Origin: Hymenobacter perfusus
GTDB taxonomy: Bacteria; Bacteroidota; Bacteroidia; Cytophagales; Hymenobacteraceae
Length of the DNA stretch: 64,000 bases
Assembly (NCBI RefSeq): GCF_003944765.1
Contig: NZ_RWIU01000001.1
Coordinates: 1,054,001 to 1,118,000, forward strand
Reading direction: 5' to 3'
The notes beneath the pieces are model-generated. The model had not been told where the DNA came from. It searched no databases and was given only the letters and a program-made list of their open reading frames with translations. Made by a program: the position numbers and the translations under genes. How positions within the stretch are numbered: the first letter of the stretch is position 1; each line of letters opens with the position of its first letter. Of the stretch, positions 39,121 to 47,895 are shown piece after piece.

Positions 39121-39657
39121 ATGCACCGGTTTGCCCTTTTCGCCCGTGTGCTGCTTATCCTCGGCCACGGCGCCACTGCCCAAGTAGCTCCAGCAGCATT
39201 TGACACCACTGACTTTCATCAACTGGCACCACTAACAACGGCTACCCGTACTCACTACCAAGTACCCTACAGGGGTACGGGAATATATATCGAACAGATG
39301 CCCACATTTGAAGGGGGCATTGAAGGATTGCTCTGTTTCCTTCACCAAAATAACCAATTAAGCCAACCAGGAAATGAATACCCATCCGGTAAGGTATTTG
39401 TTGGATTCATCGTTGATACTGCGGGCCATGTACAAGGTGCACAGATTTTAAAAGGTCTACATCCAGCCCTGGACGCCGAAGCACTGCGGCTGGTAAACCT
39501 ACTGAGCGGACGCTTTACGCCAGGCCGCCAAAACAAACGGCCGGTTGCCGTTCCCTTTACTCTACCGATTCAATTTCCGGCGACGATGCCCACCGGCAGA
39601 AAGCAGCTTAAACGTTTTAAACGCTGTGCTTCATCTTTTACGGCTAATACCCGTTGA
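39121..39657 (+). CDS. Secreted TonB-like domain protein
   Basis: This 178-residue protein has a short signal peptide (MHRFALFARVLLILGHGATAQ) and a TonB C-terminal-like domain (about 60-155: PTFEGGIEGLLCFLHQNNQL ... VFVGFIVDTAGHVQGAQILKG ... LPIQFPATM), then a basic tail. It aligns with the other two (EGGxxGLLxFL, VxVxFxVDxxGxVxxAxIxKGL). It is the most AT-rich of the three. No membrane anchor is seen after the signal peptide. The role is unknown. Confidence 0.75.
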   Translation: MHRFALFARVLLILGHGATAQVAPAAFDTTDFHQLAPLTTATRTHYQVPYRGTGIYIEQMPTFEGGIEGLLCFLHQNNQLSQPGNEYPSGKVFVGFIVDTAGHVQGAQILKGLHPALDAEALRLVNLLSGRFTPGRQNKRPVAVPFTLPIQFPATMPTGRKQLKRFKRCASSFTANTR

Positions 39658-39718
39658 GCTATCCAAAACCTTTCTATTTTCCGCTCCCGTAGCCCCCCCA
39701 CTCAACTTCTCCCGCCCT

Positions 39719-41275
39719 ATGCTTTTCACGCCCAGCCCCATGCTGCTTAAGCTGCTGTATACCCGCGGCAGCCTCCACAATACGCCCGAGGGCGTGGCCT
39801 TCAGCATCAAAAACCGCCTCGATACCGTGCGCATTACCCGTGTGGAGGCCGTGGTGCTGGATGGTAAGCGCATTGGCGTGGAAGAAATTGCCCTCGACCT
39901 GGGCGGCGGCGACGTGCGGCCGGCCACCACTTTCAATGCCGATGCCACTGGGTTCACCCTGCCGGTGGGTCAGTCGGCCACCTTCCACCTGCATACCGAG
40001 CCGCTGCCGGAAGGCATGCACAAGGTGCAGGTGCAGTTTTCGGCTGATCCGTTCGGAGAGTTGACGGTGGAGGTGGAAGATTCCATTACCAATCTGCCAG
40101 CCCAGGGCCACAAGATTCCGCGCTCCGAGGAGGACGATTACTCGGACGAGGCCATCCAGACCCGGCAGCGGTTCGCCGAGGAGTTTTCGGGCCAGCAGTT
40201 TCAGCACCTCAAGCACTACTCCTTCGATGCCCACGATTTGCAGGGCAACTGCGAGCATTTCACCGGCGTGGCCCAGATTCCGGTGGGCCTGGCCGGGCCG
40301 CTGCACGTGAACGGCGAGCACGCCCAAGGCGACTTCCTGATTCCGCTGGCCACCACCGAAGGCACGCTGGTAGCCAGCTACAACCGCGGCATTCAGCTCC
40401 TGAACCTCTGTGGCGGCGTGAAATGCACCGTCATCGGTGATGCCATGCAACGCGCCCCGGTGTTCGTGTTCGACGATGCGCGCGGGGCCCGGGATTTTGG
40501 CAAGTGGGTGGAAGACGAAATCGAGAAGATCCGGCCCGAGGCGGAAAGCACCTCCCGCGTGGCCAAGCTCCAGTACATCGACACCTACCTGGCGGGCAAA
40601 TTCGCCTACCTGCGCTTCAATTATAGCACCGGCGACGCGGCGGGCCAGAACATGGTGGGCCGCGCCACCTTCGCGGCCTGCTCCTGGATTCTGGAGCACT
40701 ACAAGGGCGCGCCCATCCGCCACTTCTACCTCGAAAGCAACTTTGCCACAGACAAAAAGGCCTCCCAGATCAACGTGATGCGCACCCGGGGCAAGCGGGT
40801 GGTAGCGGAGGCCGTCATCAAGCGCGACATTTTGCAACAACGCATGCGCGTAACGCCCGAGCAGCTGGCCTACCACGGGCAGGTCAGCAACGTGGGCGCG
40901 TTCATCTCGGGGGCCAACAACAACGGGGCGCACTCGGCCAACGGCATCACGGCCATGTTCATTGCCACCGGCCAGGACGTGGCCAATGTCTCGGAATCCT
41001 CGGCTGGGGTACTCTACTCCGAAATCACCCCGGAAGGCGACCTGTACATCAGCATGACGATTCCCTCGCTGATTGTAGCCACCCACGGCGGCGGCACCGG
41101 CTTGGCCACCCAGAACGAGTTCCTGCGGATGTTGGGCTGCGTAGGCCGGGGTACCGTCAACAAATTCGCCGAAATAGTAGCCGGCGTAGTACTGGCCGGT
41201 GAGCTCAGCCTGGGCGCCGCCATCAGCAGCTCCGACTGGGTCAGCAGCCACGAGCAATACGGCCGGAATCGGTGA
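39719..41275 (+). CDS. Hydroxymethylglutaryl-CoA reductase with extra N-terminal domain
   Basis: HMG-CoA reductase makes mevalonate, the committed step to isoprenoids by the mevalonate route. The reductase part spans about residues 140-518: CEHFTGVAQIPVGLAGPLHV, the catalytic Glu214 in TTEGTLVASYNRG, TGDAAGQNMVG, the catalytic Lys in TDKKASQINVM, and the C-terminal His in SDWVSSHEQYGRNR. Residues 1-130 form a beta-rich domain (VAFSIKNRLDTVRITRVEAV ... GMHKVQVQFSADPFGELTVE) not part of the enzyme core. The ATG at 39719 is chosen; the frame is open upstream to 39545 across the end of the TonB-like gene. Other mevalonate genes are not in the window. Confidence 0.9.
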   Translation: MLFTPSPMLLKLLYTRGSLHNTPEGVAFSIKNRLDTVRITRVEAVVLDGKRIGVEEIALDLGGGDVRPATTFNADATGFTLPVGQSATFHLHTEPLPEGMHKVQVQFSADPFGELTVEVEDSITNLPAQGHKIPRSEEDDYSDEAIQTRQRFAEEFSGQQFQHLKHYSFDAHDLQGNCEHFTGVAQIPVGLAGPLHVNGEHAQGDFLIPLATTEGTLVASYNRGIQLLNLCGGVKCTVIGDAMQRAPVFVFDDARGARDFGKWVEDEIEKIRPEAESTSRVAKLQYIDTYLAGKFAYLRFNYSTGDAAGQNMVGRATFAACSWILEHYKGAPIRHFYLESNFATDKKASQINVMRTRGKRVVAEAVIKRDILQQRMRVTPEQLAYHGQVSNVGAFISGANNNGAHSANGITAMFIATGQDVANVSESSAGVLYSEITPEGDLYISMTIPSLIVATHGGGTGLATQNEFLRMLGCVGRGTVNKFAEIVAGVVLAGELSLGAAISSSDWVSSHEQYGRNR

Positions 41276-41279
41276 TTTA

Positions 41280-41362
41280 GTGATTTAGTGAAATGGTGAG
41301 TGGCCGTTCTGTCGGCGCGAAATGCGCTATCAGAACGGCCACTCACCATTTCACTAAATCAC
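41280..41362. repeat. Class B hairpin (32-bp perfect arms)
   Basis: The arms at 41280-41311 and 41331-41362 match perfectly; words are GTGATTTAGTGAAATGGTGA and GTGGCCGTTCTG; an inner GCGC/GCGC stem lies in the 19-base loop. The HMG-CoA reductase stop TGA (41273-41275) lies in the same word array (CGGTGATTTAG), and the convergent lipoprotein gene ends 3 bases beyond the right arm. Confidence 0.9.
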
Positions 41363-41364
41363 CG

Positions 41365-41895
41365 TTACAGCGGGTCGGCGGTTACTTTGAAGCGGGAATC
41401 CGTGCGGATGGTAATGTCGCGGCTGATGGGCTTGCGGATGCGGGCTTCCGTGGACAGCGTGTAGCTGCTGGCTTTGATGTATTTGTCCAGCTTCTCCTTG
41501 GTGGGCGTGAGCTGGATGGTGTTGACGCCGGTGGGAATGTTGTCCTGAGAAGCCAGCAGAATCCGGTCACTGTTGTCGGTGCTGATGTACAGGTTGATGC
41601 TTTGCAGGAAGTCGAAATTCTCGGCGGTGGGGTCGGTGACGGTGAGCGTGAGGCGGTCCAGCTTCACGTCCTTCACCAGATTGGCGCTGGTGTTTTCGTT
41701 TTTGAACTTCTCATCGGAACGGGTGGGCACGGCAATGGGCGTGAGCGGCACCACCTGCCCGATGGGGAAGTTGCTGGCAATCTTCACCGACTGCGAGTCC
41801 TCGATGTAGAACGTCAGCAGATCGGCAATCTTGTCGCAGCTGCTCAGAAAGGCTAGTACCAGAAGCACTGGGGCCAGAAACAGGATTTTTTTCAT
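41365..41895 (-). CDS. Lipoprotein of unknown function
   Basis: This 176-residue protein has a lipoprotein signal MKKILFLAPVLLVLAFLSSC with lipobox LSSC (Cys20). The mature part is predicted beta-rich (VKDVKLDRLTLTVTDPTAEN, SINLYISTDNSDRILLASQD, RDITIRTDSRFKVTADPL) and could be a beta-sandwich. I recognise no family. A -7-like TACCTTCG on the minus strand at 41920-41913 lies 17 bases upstream. It is convergent with HMG-CoA reductase. Confidence 0.8.
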   Translation of the reverse strand: MKKILFLAPVLLVLAFLSSCDKIADLLTFYIEDSQSVKIASNFPIGQVVPLTPIAVPTRSDEKFKNENTSANLVKDVKLDRLTLTVTDPTAENFDFLQSINLYISTDNSDRILLASQDNIPTGVNTIQLTPTKEKLDKYIKASSYTLSTEARIRKPISRDITIRTDSRFKVTADPL

Positions 41896-41997
41896 GGGTT
41901 TTGCAATTTAGCCGAAGGTACGAAGCGTCTGTTTTCCCGGTTTGTCCGACACCCTGAAGCCTCGTATTTACCGCATAAACTGAACCGATTAGTCGAT

Positions 41998-42045
41998 AAA
42001 ACCGGAACCGGGACGCTAGTTGCCTAACGTCCCGGTTCCGGTTTT
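41998..42045 (-). terminator. Terminator of the homogentisate dioxygenase gene
   Basis: An 18-bp perfect stem (41998-42015 with 42028-42045; core CCGGAACCGGGACG) with A/T-rich ends, 14 bases after the hmgA stop on the minus strand. Confidence 0.88.
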
Positions 42046-42059
42046 CGCGTGGTACGCGC

Positions 42060-43268
42060 TTAATCCATCATATCCGCCGCCCGCGGCGGGTCGGGCACGA
42101 AGCCAGGCTGCCAGCTCATGGGGTAGCGCGGGTCCACGTAGGGCAAAGCGGCCTCGGTTAGGTAGAGCGGCCGGAACGTGTCGAGCATCACAGCCAGCTC
42201 GTGGGTTTCCTTTTTGCCGATACTGGCCTCCACGGTACCGGGGTGCGGGCCGTGCGGAATGCCGCTGGGATGCCAGGTAAACGAGGCCAGATCCACGCCC
42301 TTGCGCGACATGAAGTTGCCCGCCACGTAATACAGCACCTCGTCGGAATCGACGTTGGAGTGGTTGTAGGGCGCCGGAATAGCCAGCGGATGATAATCGA
42401 ACAGACGCGGCACGAAGGAGCAGATGACGAAGTTGTTGCCCTCGAACTGCTGATGCACGGGTGGCGGCTGGTGAATGCGGCCGGTAATGGGCTCGAAATC
42501 GTGGATGCTGGTGGCATACGGGTAGAAGTAACCGTCCCAGCCCACCACATCAAAGGGCGAGTGGCCGTACACCAGCGTGTGCAGCAGCCCGTCCTTTTTC
42601 ACCCGCACCTCGTACTCGCCCGACTCGCGCACGTCATTCTCCACCAGCTCCGAGGGTCCCCGAAAGTCCCGCTCGCAGTAGGGCGCGTGCTCCAGCAGCT
42701 GCCCGAAGTGGTTGCGGTAGCGGCGGCAGGTTTCAATAGGGCTGAACGACTCAATAATGAGCAGGCGCACAGGGCCTTCCTCGAAGTGCATCTGGTGAAT
42801 GATGGTGCGCGGAATCACCACGTAGTCGCCGGGTTCGAAGGCCAGCTTACCCAGCTGGCTCCACAATTCCCCCCGGCCCTCATGCACGAAAATCACCTCA
42901 TCGGCCAGCGCGTTCTTGTAGTAGTAATCCATGCGCAGCTCCGTGGGGTTGCAGATGCTCATGGTCACGTCGGCATTGCCGAGCAGCGTCTGACGGGCCT
43001 GGAGGTAGTCGCCGCCGGTGCTGGTCTGGGCCAGGGTGCGCAGGTGGGCGGGCTCCAGGGGCCGGTCTTTCAGCAGCTTGGGCGCGTAGGGCTGGGGCGT
43101 GCCCACGCGCTTGATTTCGGTGGGCGCGTGCCGGTGGTAGAGCAATGACGAGACGCCGTGGAAGCCCAGGGTGCCCACCAGTTGCTCGTGGTAGAGGGAG
43201 CCGTCGGGCTGGCGGAACTGGGTATGGCGCTTGCGCGGAATCTGGCCTAAGCGTTGATAGAAGGGCAT
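42060..43268 (-). CDS. hmgA: Homogentisate 1,2-dioxygenase
   Basis: The enzyme opens the ring of homogentisate to maleylacetoacetate in tyrosine and phenylalanine breakdown, using Fe(II) and oxygen. The 402-residue protein starts MPFYQRLGQIPRKRHTQF. Family blocks are FHGVSSLLYHRHAPTEIK, PGDYVVIPRTIIHQMHF (cupin strand), SPFDVVGWDGYFYPYATSIHDFEPI and the C-terminal FTWHPSGIPHGPHPGTVEASIG with iron-binding His. The other genes of the pathway are not adjacent. A long upstream frame to 43589 is not used; the transglutaminase gene is divergent. Confidence 0.95.
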   Translation of the reverse strand: MPFYQRLGQIPRKRHTQFRQPDGSLYHEQLVGTLGFHGVSSLLYHRHAPTEIKRVGTPQPYAPKLLKDRPLEPAHLRTLAQTSTGGDYLQARQTLLGNADVTMSICNPTELRMDYYYKNALADEVIFVHEGRGELWSQLGKLAFEPGDYVVIPRTIIHQMHFEEGPVRLLIIESFSPIETCRRYRNHFGQLLEHAPYCERDFRGPSELVENDVRESGEYEVRVKKDGLLHTLVYGHSPFDVVGWDGYFYPYATSIHDFEPITGRIHQPPPVHQQFEGNNFVICSFVPRLFDYHPLAIPAPYNHSNVDSDEVLYYVAGNFMSRKGVDLASFTWHPSGIPHGPHPGTVEASIGKKETHELAVMLDTFRPLYLTEAALPYVDPRYPMSWQPGFVPDPPRAADMMD

Positions 43269-43464
43269 ACGGGTGGGAAAGTTCGGGTGGGAAACAAGCG
43301 GAGGATGCCGGCTGGAAGATACAAGGTTTGCCGCTGACGTGGTGGCACCTACCACCACCGGCCGCCCGACGCTGGCTACCTTACCTTTACGTAACGGTGG
43401 CGCCGGCAACTTTTTCGGCTTGTTTCGGCTTTTCCCGTTGCCCGGCCCACGTGCCCTCCTTGCT

Positions 43465-44451
43465 ATGCTGTCATTTCTGCTCCCTTTGCTCTCATTTCTG
43501 GCACCCGATGCGCCGGCCGCACCCGCGCCCCGCAGCCGTACGTTCACCTTTACGTACGCGGCCACCGTGCCGCCCCTGCCCGCCGGCACCGACTCGGTGG
43601 AGCTGTGGCTGCCAATGCCCCACCCCGATGCCTCCCAGCAAGTCAGCGGTCTGACGGTGAGAACTACCGTGCCTTACACGGTGCGCACCGGCCAGTACGG
43701 CAACCAGCTGCTGCACCTGAAAGTGGCCGTCGCCCAAGCAGCCAATCTGCGGGTGGAAATGCAGCTGGAAGCCACCCGCCAGGAGCATCTCAACCCGTAT
43801 CTGACCAGCGCCGCGCCCAAAAAAGCGCGCCGCACCGAAGCCGCCGACCCCGACATGGCCCGCTGGCTCCAGCCCGACCGCCTCGTGCCGCTCGACGATA
43901 AGATCAAGCAGTGGGCCCAGGAAGTAGTAACGAAAGCCCAAGCCAAAACCGACCTAGAAAAAGCCCGGGCCATCTACGAGCACGTGGTCAGCACCGTCAC
44001 CTACGACAAAACCGGCCAGGGCTGGGGCCGGGGCGACATCTACTACGCCTGCGACGCCCGCCGCGGCAACTGCACCGATTTTCACGCCGTGTTCATCGGC
44101 TACTGCCGGGCCGTGGGCATTCCGGCGCGCTTCAGCATCGGGTTTCCGCTGCCGCCCGAGCGGGGTCAGGGTGAAATCAAGGGCTACCACTGCTGGGCTG
44201 AGTTCTACACACCGGCCACCGGCTGGGTACCCGTCGATGCCTCCGAAGCCGCCAAAAACCCCGCCCGCCGCAACTACTTCTTCGGCGCCCACGACGAAAA
44301 CCGCCTGGAGTTCACCCGAGGCCGCGACTTGGTGCTCGCGCCCCGTCAGGAAAGTGCCCCGCTCAACTACTTCATCTACCCCTACGCCGAAGCTGACGGC
44401 AAGCCGCTGACGGGCATTCAGCAGACCTTCCGGTTTCAAGATGTGAGGTAA
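43465..44451 (+). CDS. Secreted transglutaminase-like protease
   Basis: This 328-residue protein with a signal peptide (MLSFLLPLLSFLAP) has a beta-rich N-terminal domain (25-115) and a transglutaminase-core domain. The Cys-His-Asp triad is Cys203 (RGNCTDFHAVF), His242 (KGYHCWAEFY) and Asp258 (GWVPVDASEA). In bacteria such domains usually cleave rather than crosslink peptides. It ends FRFQDVR, followed by a terminator and a class A repeat. Confidence 0.87.
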   Translation: MLSFLLPLLSFLAPDAPAAPAPRSRTFTFTYAATVPPLPAGTDSVELWLPMPHPDASQQVSGLTVRTTVPYTVRTGQYGNQLLHLKVAVAQAANLRVEMQLEATRQEHLNPYLTSAAPKKARRTEAADPDMARWLQPDRLVPLDDKIKQWAQEVVTKAQAKTDLEKARAIYEHVVSTVTYDKTGQGWGRGDIYYACDARRGNCTDFHAVFIGYCRAVGIPARFSIGFPLPPERGQGEIKGYHCWAEFYTPATGWVPVDASEAAKNPARRNYFFGAHDENRLEFTRGRDLVLAPRQESAPLNYFIYPYAEADGKPLTGIQQTFRFQDVR

Positions 44452-44469
44452 TGCAGCCCAGCCAGACGC

Positions 44470-44506
44470 AAAAGGCCCGCCATGTACTGAGCATAGCGGG
44501 CCTTTC
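44470..44506 (+). terminator. Terminator after the transglutaminase gene
   Basis: AAAGGCCCGC (44471-44480) pairs with GCGGGCCTTT (44496-44505). Confidence 0.75.
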
Positions 44507-44524
44507 GCGTTTGTTATGAACCTG

Positions 44525-44622
44525 GAACGTCATGCTGAGCTTGCCGAAGCATCTCTACCTCTGGCTAACTTTTTTGATTAGCACTGCAGTAGAGATGCTT
44601 CGGCAAGCTCAGCATGACGTTC
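44525..44622. repeat. Class A inverted repeat (perfect 34-bp arms)
   Basis: GAACGTCATGCTGAGCTTGC leads the left arm (44525-44558), perfectly complementary to 44589-44622; loop 30 bases. It lies between convergent genes, after an independent terminator. Confidence 0.92.
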
Positions 44623-44662
44623 TGTTTTTTTCGAAACGGCCTCTAATCGAGTCTCCACCCGG

Positions 44663-46345
44663 CTACTTCTCCAACAGCCCCAGCATCACGGGGTTGTTGG
44701 GTTCCTGCACGGCTTTCAGGGCCTGCTGCATCTCGGCGTCGTCTTGGTTCAGCACCTGGAAATAAGCAGGTTTGCCGTAGGCGTTGCGGGCAATGAGGGC
44801 TTTGAGCTGGGTGCGCAGCAGCGGCGAGCTGCGGCGCAGGCCGGCGGCATCGGCCGGCACGCCATTCTGGGCGGCGCGGGCGGCCAGCTGCTGCAGTTGG
44901 GCATCTCCTATTTTGAACGTCTCCCTGAACTGCTCGAAGCGCAAAGCTTCCAGCTCGTCTTTGTGCTCCTGGTAGTACGTGAGGGCGAATTCGCGCACTA
45001 AGTTATTGCTCTGCAGGCGGGTGTAATACGCCGAGTAAGCCGAAGTGTCGCGGGGCACGAACAGGTCGGGCATGATGCCGCCGCCGCCGTACACGGTGCG
45101 GCCGTGGGCGGTGCGGAACTTCAGCGAATCGGCGAAGTGGATGCTGTCGGCGTGGAATAGCTCGCCGTGGCGCAGGCGGTTCTGCAGGTCCTTCTCGTAC
45201 TCGCCCAGCCCGCCCCGGTAGGACTTCTGGATGCTCCGGCCCGAGGGCGTGTAGTAGCGGGCAATGGTCAGGCGCAGTTCCGAGCCGTCGTTGAGGGCAA
45301 TGGGCTGCTGCACCAGGCCTTTGCCGAAGGTGCGGCGGCCTACCAGCACGGCCCGGTCGTGGTCCTGCAGGGCACCGGCCAGCACTTCGGCCGCCGAGGC
45401 GCTGCCTTCATCCACCATTACCACCAGAGAGCCTTCCTCAAACTCGCCGGCCACCCGCGAAAACGTCTGGGTGTCGTACTGGTCGCCCTTGCCGTCGGTG
45501 TACACAATCTTCTTGGTGCCCCCGATGAACTCGTCGGCCATTTTGGTGGCGCGGTCGAGGTAGCCGCCGGGGTTGCCGCGCAAATCCAGCACGAGGCGCG
45601 TGAGGCCCTGCCGGCGCAAGTCGCCCAGGGCCGATTTAAATTCATCGTAAGTGCCGCTGGCGAAGCGGCTTACTTTGATGTAGCCGGTCTGGTTATCCAC
45701 CATGTAGGCCACGTCCACGGAGGCGTTGGAAATGCGGTTGCGCGTTACCTGTACGTTCAGAGGGCGGGCCAGGCCGCGGCGGGTAATCTGGAGGGTGACG
45801 CTGGTGCCGCGGGGGCCGCGCAGCTTCCCGAACATCTGCTCGGTGGTCAGGTGCACGCCCGATACCCGCTGCCCGTTCACGGCCAGAATCCGGTCGCCGG
45901 GCTGCAGGCCGGCCTGTTCGGCGGGGCCTTCGCTGAGCGGGGCCACCACCGTCACGGTGTCCCGGAACAGGTTAAACTCCACTCCGATGCCGTCGTAGTC
46001 GCTTTGCAGAAAGGAAGATGCCTGCTGCTGCTGCTTGGCCGGAATGAACACCGAGTGCGGATCGAGGCGCTCCAGCATGCGGCTGATAGCGTAATCCGAC
46101 AGCTCCTCGGCATTTACCGAGTCCACGTAGTCGCGGTCCACGTAGCTCAGGATTTCTTTGAACTTTAAGTAGCCACGGGCCGTGAGGTCGGGGTTCTGAT
46201 CGGAAGGCCGGAACGGATTTGCCCCCAGCAGAATGCCGCAGGCCAGCATCAGGCCCAACAGCCACGGCTGACGCACCTGCCACCGGAAATTACGCGGGGT
46301 CGGCTCCGACGCGGGTAGCGGCGAGTCGTTCGGCTCGGTGGTCAT
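44663..46345 (-). CDS. S41 family C-terminal processing protease
   Basis: This 560-residue protease has one membrane anchor (about 28-44), a PDZ domain (about 120-205: YDGIGVEFNLFRDTVTVVAP, LQPGDRILAVNG) and the S41 catalytic core with Ser in DEGSASAAEVLAG (315/317) and Lys342 in GRRTFGKGLVQ. The C-terminal region of about 120 residues after PDLFVPRDTS is helical and typical of the Bacteroidota forms. It works in the periplasm on the C-termini of proteins, as in Tsp/Prc. Upstream is the longest gene-free stretch of the window. Confidence 0.93.
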   Translation of the reverse strand: MTTEPNDSPLPASEPTPRNFRWQVRQPWLLGLMLACGILLGANPFRPSDQNPDLTARGYLKFKEILSYVDRDYVDSVNAEELSDYAISRMLERLDPHSVFIPAKQQQQASSFLQSDYDGIGVEFNLFRDTVTVVAPLSEGPAEQAGLQPGDRILAVNGQRVSGVHLTTEQMFGKLRGPRGTSVTLQITRRGLARPLNVQVTRNRISNASVDVAYMVDNQTGYIKVSRFASGTYDEFKSALGDLRRQGLTRLVLDLRGNPGGYLDRATKMADEFIGGTKKIVYTDGKGDQYDTQTFSRVAGEFEEGSLVVMVDEGSASAAEVLAGALQDHDRAVLVGRRTFGKGLVQQPIALNDGSELRLTIARYYTPSGRSIQKSYRGGLGEYEKDLQNRLRHGELFHADSIHFADSLKFRTAHGRTVYGGGGIMPDLFVPRDTSAYSAYYTRLQSNNLVREFALTYYQEHKDELEALRFEQFRETFKIGDAQLQQLAARAAQNGVPADAAGLRRSSPLLRTQLKALIARNAYGKPAYFQVLNQDDAEMQQALKAVQEPNNPVMLGLLEK

Positions 46346-46769
46346 AACGCGTTGAGAGAGTAGTTGTTCAGTCGATAATCAGGAATCCACACTACGGACA
46401 GGTCTTCAAAACTATTGAAACTTTTCCAAGAAAGCCACGCTACGCATAGAGGTATAGGCATTTTCCAATAACAGTACAATTTAATATTCCCCCAAGTCAA
46501 TTACCATTCATTAGTGACGGTTTTATCCGGCAATAAAAGGGCTTGATACTGAGCGTGCTGCAAATATTATTTTATCATTTTAGAAAGGCGCGGGTATCTC
46601 GTTCAACAGGCCGGTTTTGCCGGTAAACTACGGGAACCACCCCGCTGTCAGATTGCGGTGGTTGGCAAGTGGGTAGCACCTTTCGGGGTGGGTGTCGTAT
46701 CTTTGGGGCGCGGCTCCGGCTAACCGGCTGATTGGCCGCCGCTTGGCTTTCTACTTAGTTCTTTTTGCG
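46346..46769. other. Gene-free region between the S41 protease and ruvX
   Basis: These 424 bases hold no convincing ORF. The part at about 46380-46580 is AT-rich. A hairpin with arms AACCACC(CC)GC at 46635-46645 and GCGGTGGTT at 46655-46663 precedes an exact -7 box TATCTTTG (46698-46705). It holds at least the divergent promoters of the two flanking genes. Confidence 0.6.
46698..46705 (+). promoter_or_regulatory. Bacteroidota -7 box for ruvX-def
   Basis: TATCTTTG is an exact match, 64 bases before the ruvX ATG. Confidence 0.5.
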
Positions 46770-47180
46770 ATGGGCCGAATTCTTGCCATCGATTACGGCC
46801 ATAAGCGCGTGGGGCTGGCCGTGACGGACCCGCTCCAGCTCATCGCCACCCCGCTCGAAACCATTCACAGCCAGGACCTGCTGGCCTACCTCAAGGCCTA
46901 CCACCAGCGCGACCCGCTGGATGCCCTGGTGATTGGCATGCCGAAAAACCTCCAGAATGAAGCCACCGACTCGACCAGCGCCGTAGTAGGCGTGGTGCGG
47001 CGGCTGCGCAAGGAGTTTCCGGGCGTGCCCGTGCATGAGATTGACGAGCGGTTTACCTCCCGGATGGCCCACGCCGCCATGCTGGCCGGGGGCCTGGGCA
47101 AAAAAGACCGCCGCGACAAAGCAACCGTAGACAAGGTGGCCGCCACCATCATTCTGCAATCCTACCTCGAATCCCGATGA
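46770..47180 (+). CDS. ruvX: Putative pre-16S rRNA nuclease / Holliday junction resolvase-like RuvX (YqgF)
   Basis: This 136-residue YqgF-family RNase H-like nuclease starts MGRILAIDYGHKRVGLAVTD with the catalytic Asp8. Further acidic residues are in EIDERFTSRMA and the C-terminal DKATVDKVAATIILQSYLE. In Escherichia coli YqgF finishes the 5' end of 16S rRNA; a junction role was proposed by fold. A longer frame to 46692 overlaps the -7 box and is not used. It overlaps def by 4 bases (ATGA). Confidence 0.93.
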   Translation: MGRILAIDYGHKRVGLAVTDPLQLIATPLETIHSQDLLAYLKAYHQRDPLDALVIGMPKNLQNEATDSTSAVVGVVRRLRKEFPGVPVHEIDERFTSRMAHAAMLAGGLGKKDRRDKATVDKVAATIILQSYLESR

Positions 47181-47776
47181 TTTACCCCATTGTTGCCTTC
47201 GGCGACCCGGTTCTCAAAACGCCCGCCAAACCCCTGGCGGCCGATTACTCCGCCACGGAGCTGAAGCAGATTATTGCCGACATGTACGCCACCATGTACC
47301 ACGCCAGTGGTGTGGGCCTGGCCGCGCCGCAGGTAGGCAAAAGCATCCGCCTGTTCGTTATCGACTCCACCCCGATGATGGATGAGGATGAAGATGGCAA
47401 CCCCATTATTGAGGAGCCCACGGCCGGCCCGGTAAAGCGCGCCTTCATCAACCCCGTGATGGTAAGCGAAACCGGGGAGGAATGGGCCTTTGAGGAAGGC
47501 TGCCTGAGCATTCCCGGCGTGCGCGAGAAAGTGGTGCGCCATGCCACCATCGTGCTACGCTACGAGGATGAAAACCGCCAGCAACAAGAGGAAACCTTTA
47601 CCGGCATGACCGCCCGCGTAATCCAGCACGAGTACGACCACCTGGAGGGCGTACTGTTCACTGACTACGTGTCGGGGCTGAAGAAGCAGCTGCTGAAGGG
47701 CAAGCTGGCCCGCATCAGCAAGGGCGACGTGAATGCCGACTACCGCATGCGCTTCGCGGGCCAGGGCCGGCGGTAG
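47177..47776 (+). CDS. def: Peptide deformylase
   Basis: Def removes the formyl group from nascent proteins. The 199-residue protein has motif 1 GVGLAAPQVG (45-54), motif 2 EEGCLSIPG with metal ligand Cys109, and motif 3 QHEYDHLEGVLF with His151, Glu152 and His155. There is an acidic insert (DEDEDGNPIIEE at about 69-80) common in Bacteroidota. It is translationally coupled to ruvX and followed by a terminator. Confidence 0.96.
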   Translation: MIYPIVAFGDPVLKTPAKPLAADYSATELKQIIADMYATMYHASGVGLAAPQVGKSIRLFVIDSTPMMDEDEDGNPIIEEPTAGPVKRAFINPVMVSETGEEWAFEEGCLSIPGVREKVVRHATIVLRYEDENRQQQEETFTGMTARVIQHEYDHLEGVLFTDYVSGLKKQLLKGKLARISKGDVNADYRMRFAGQGRR

Positions 47777-47796
47777 GCGGCAATTATTTAACTGCA

Positions 47797-47831
47797 GAAA
47801 AGGCCCACGGTATTGCGCCGCGGGCCTTTTG
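47797..47831 (+). terminator. Terminator after def
   Basis: AAAAGGCCC (47798-47806) pairs with GGGCCTTTT (47822-47830), with extra CGG/CCG pairs inside. Confidence 0.8.
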
Positions 47832-47895
47832 CGTATGCTGATGGCCCGTGTATTTCGGGCACCGGCGGCACGAAGCAACGGCTTTGCGCTGCGCG

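Noticed and set aside
39674..41257. 527-codon minus-strand frame opposite HMG-CoA reductase
   Set aside because: Shadow of a gene whose motifs are clear on the plus strand; composition is His/Gly/Ala/Val-rich as in reverse frames.
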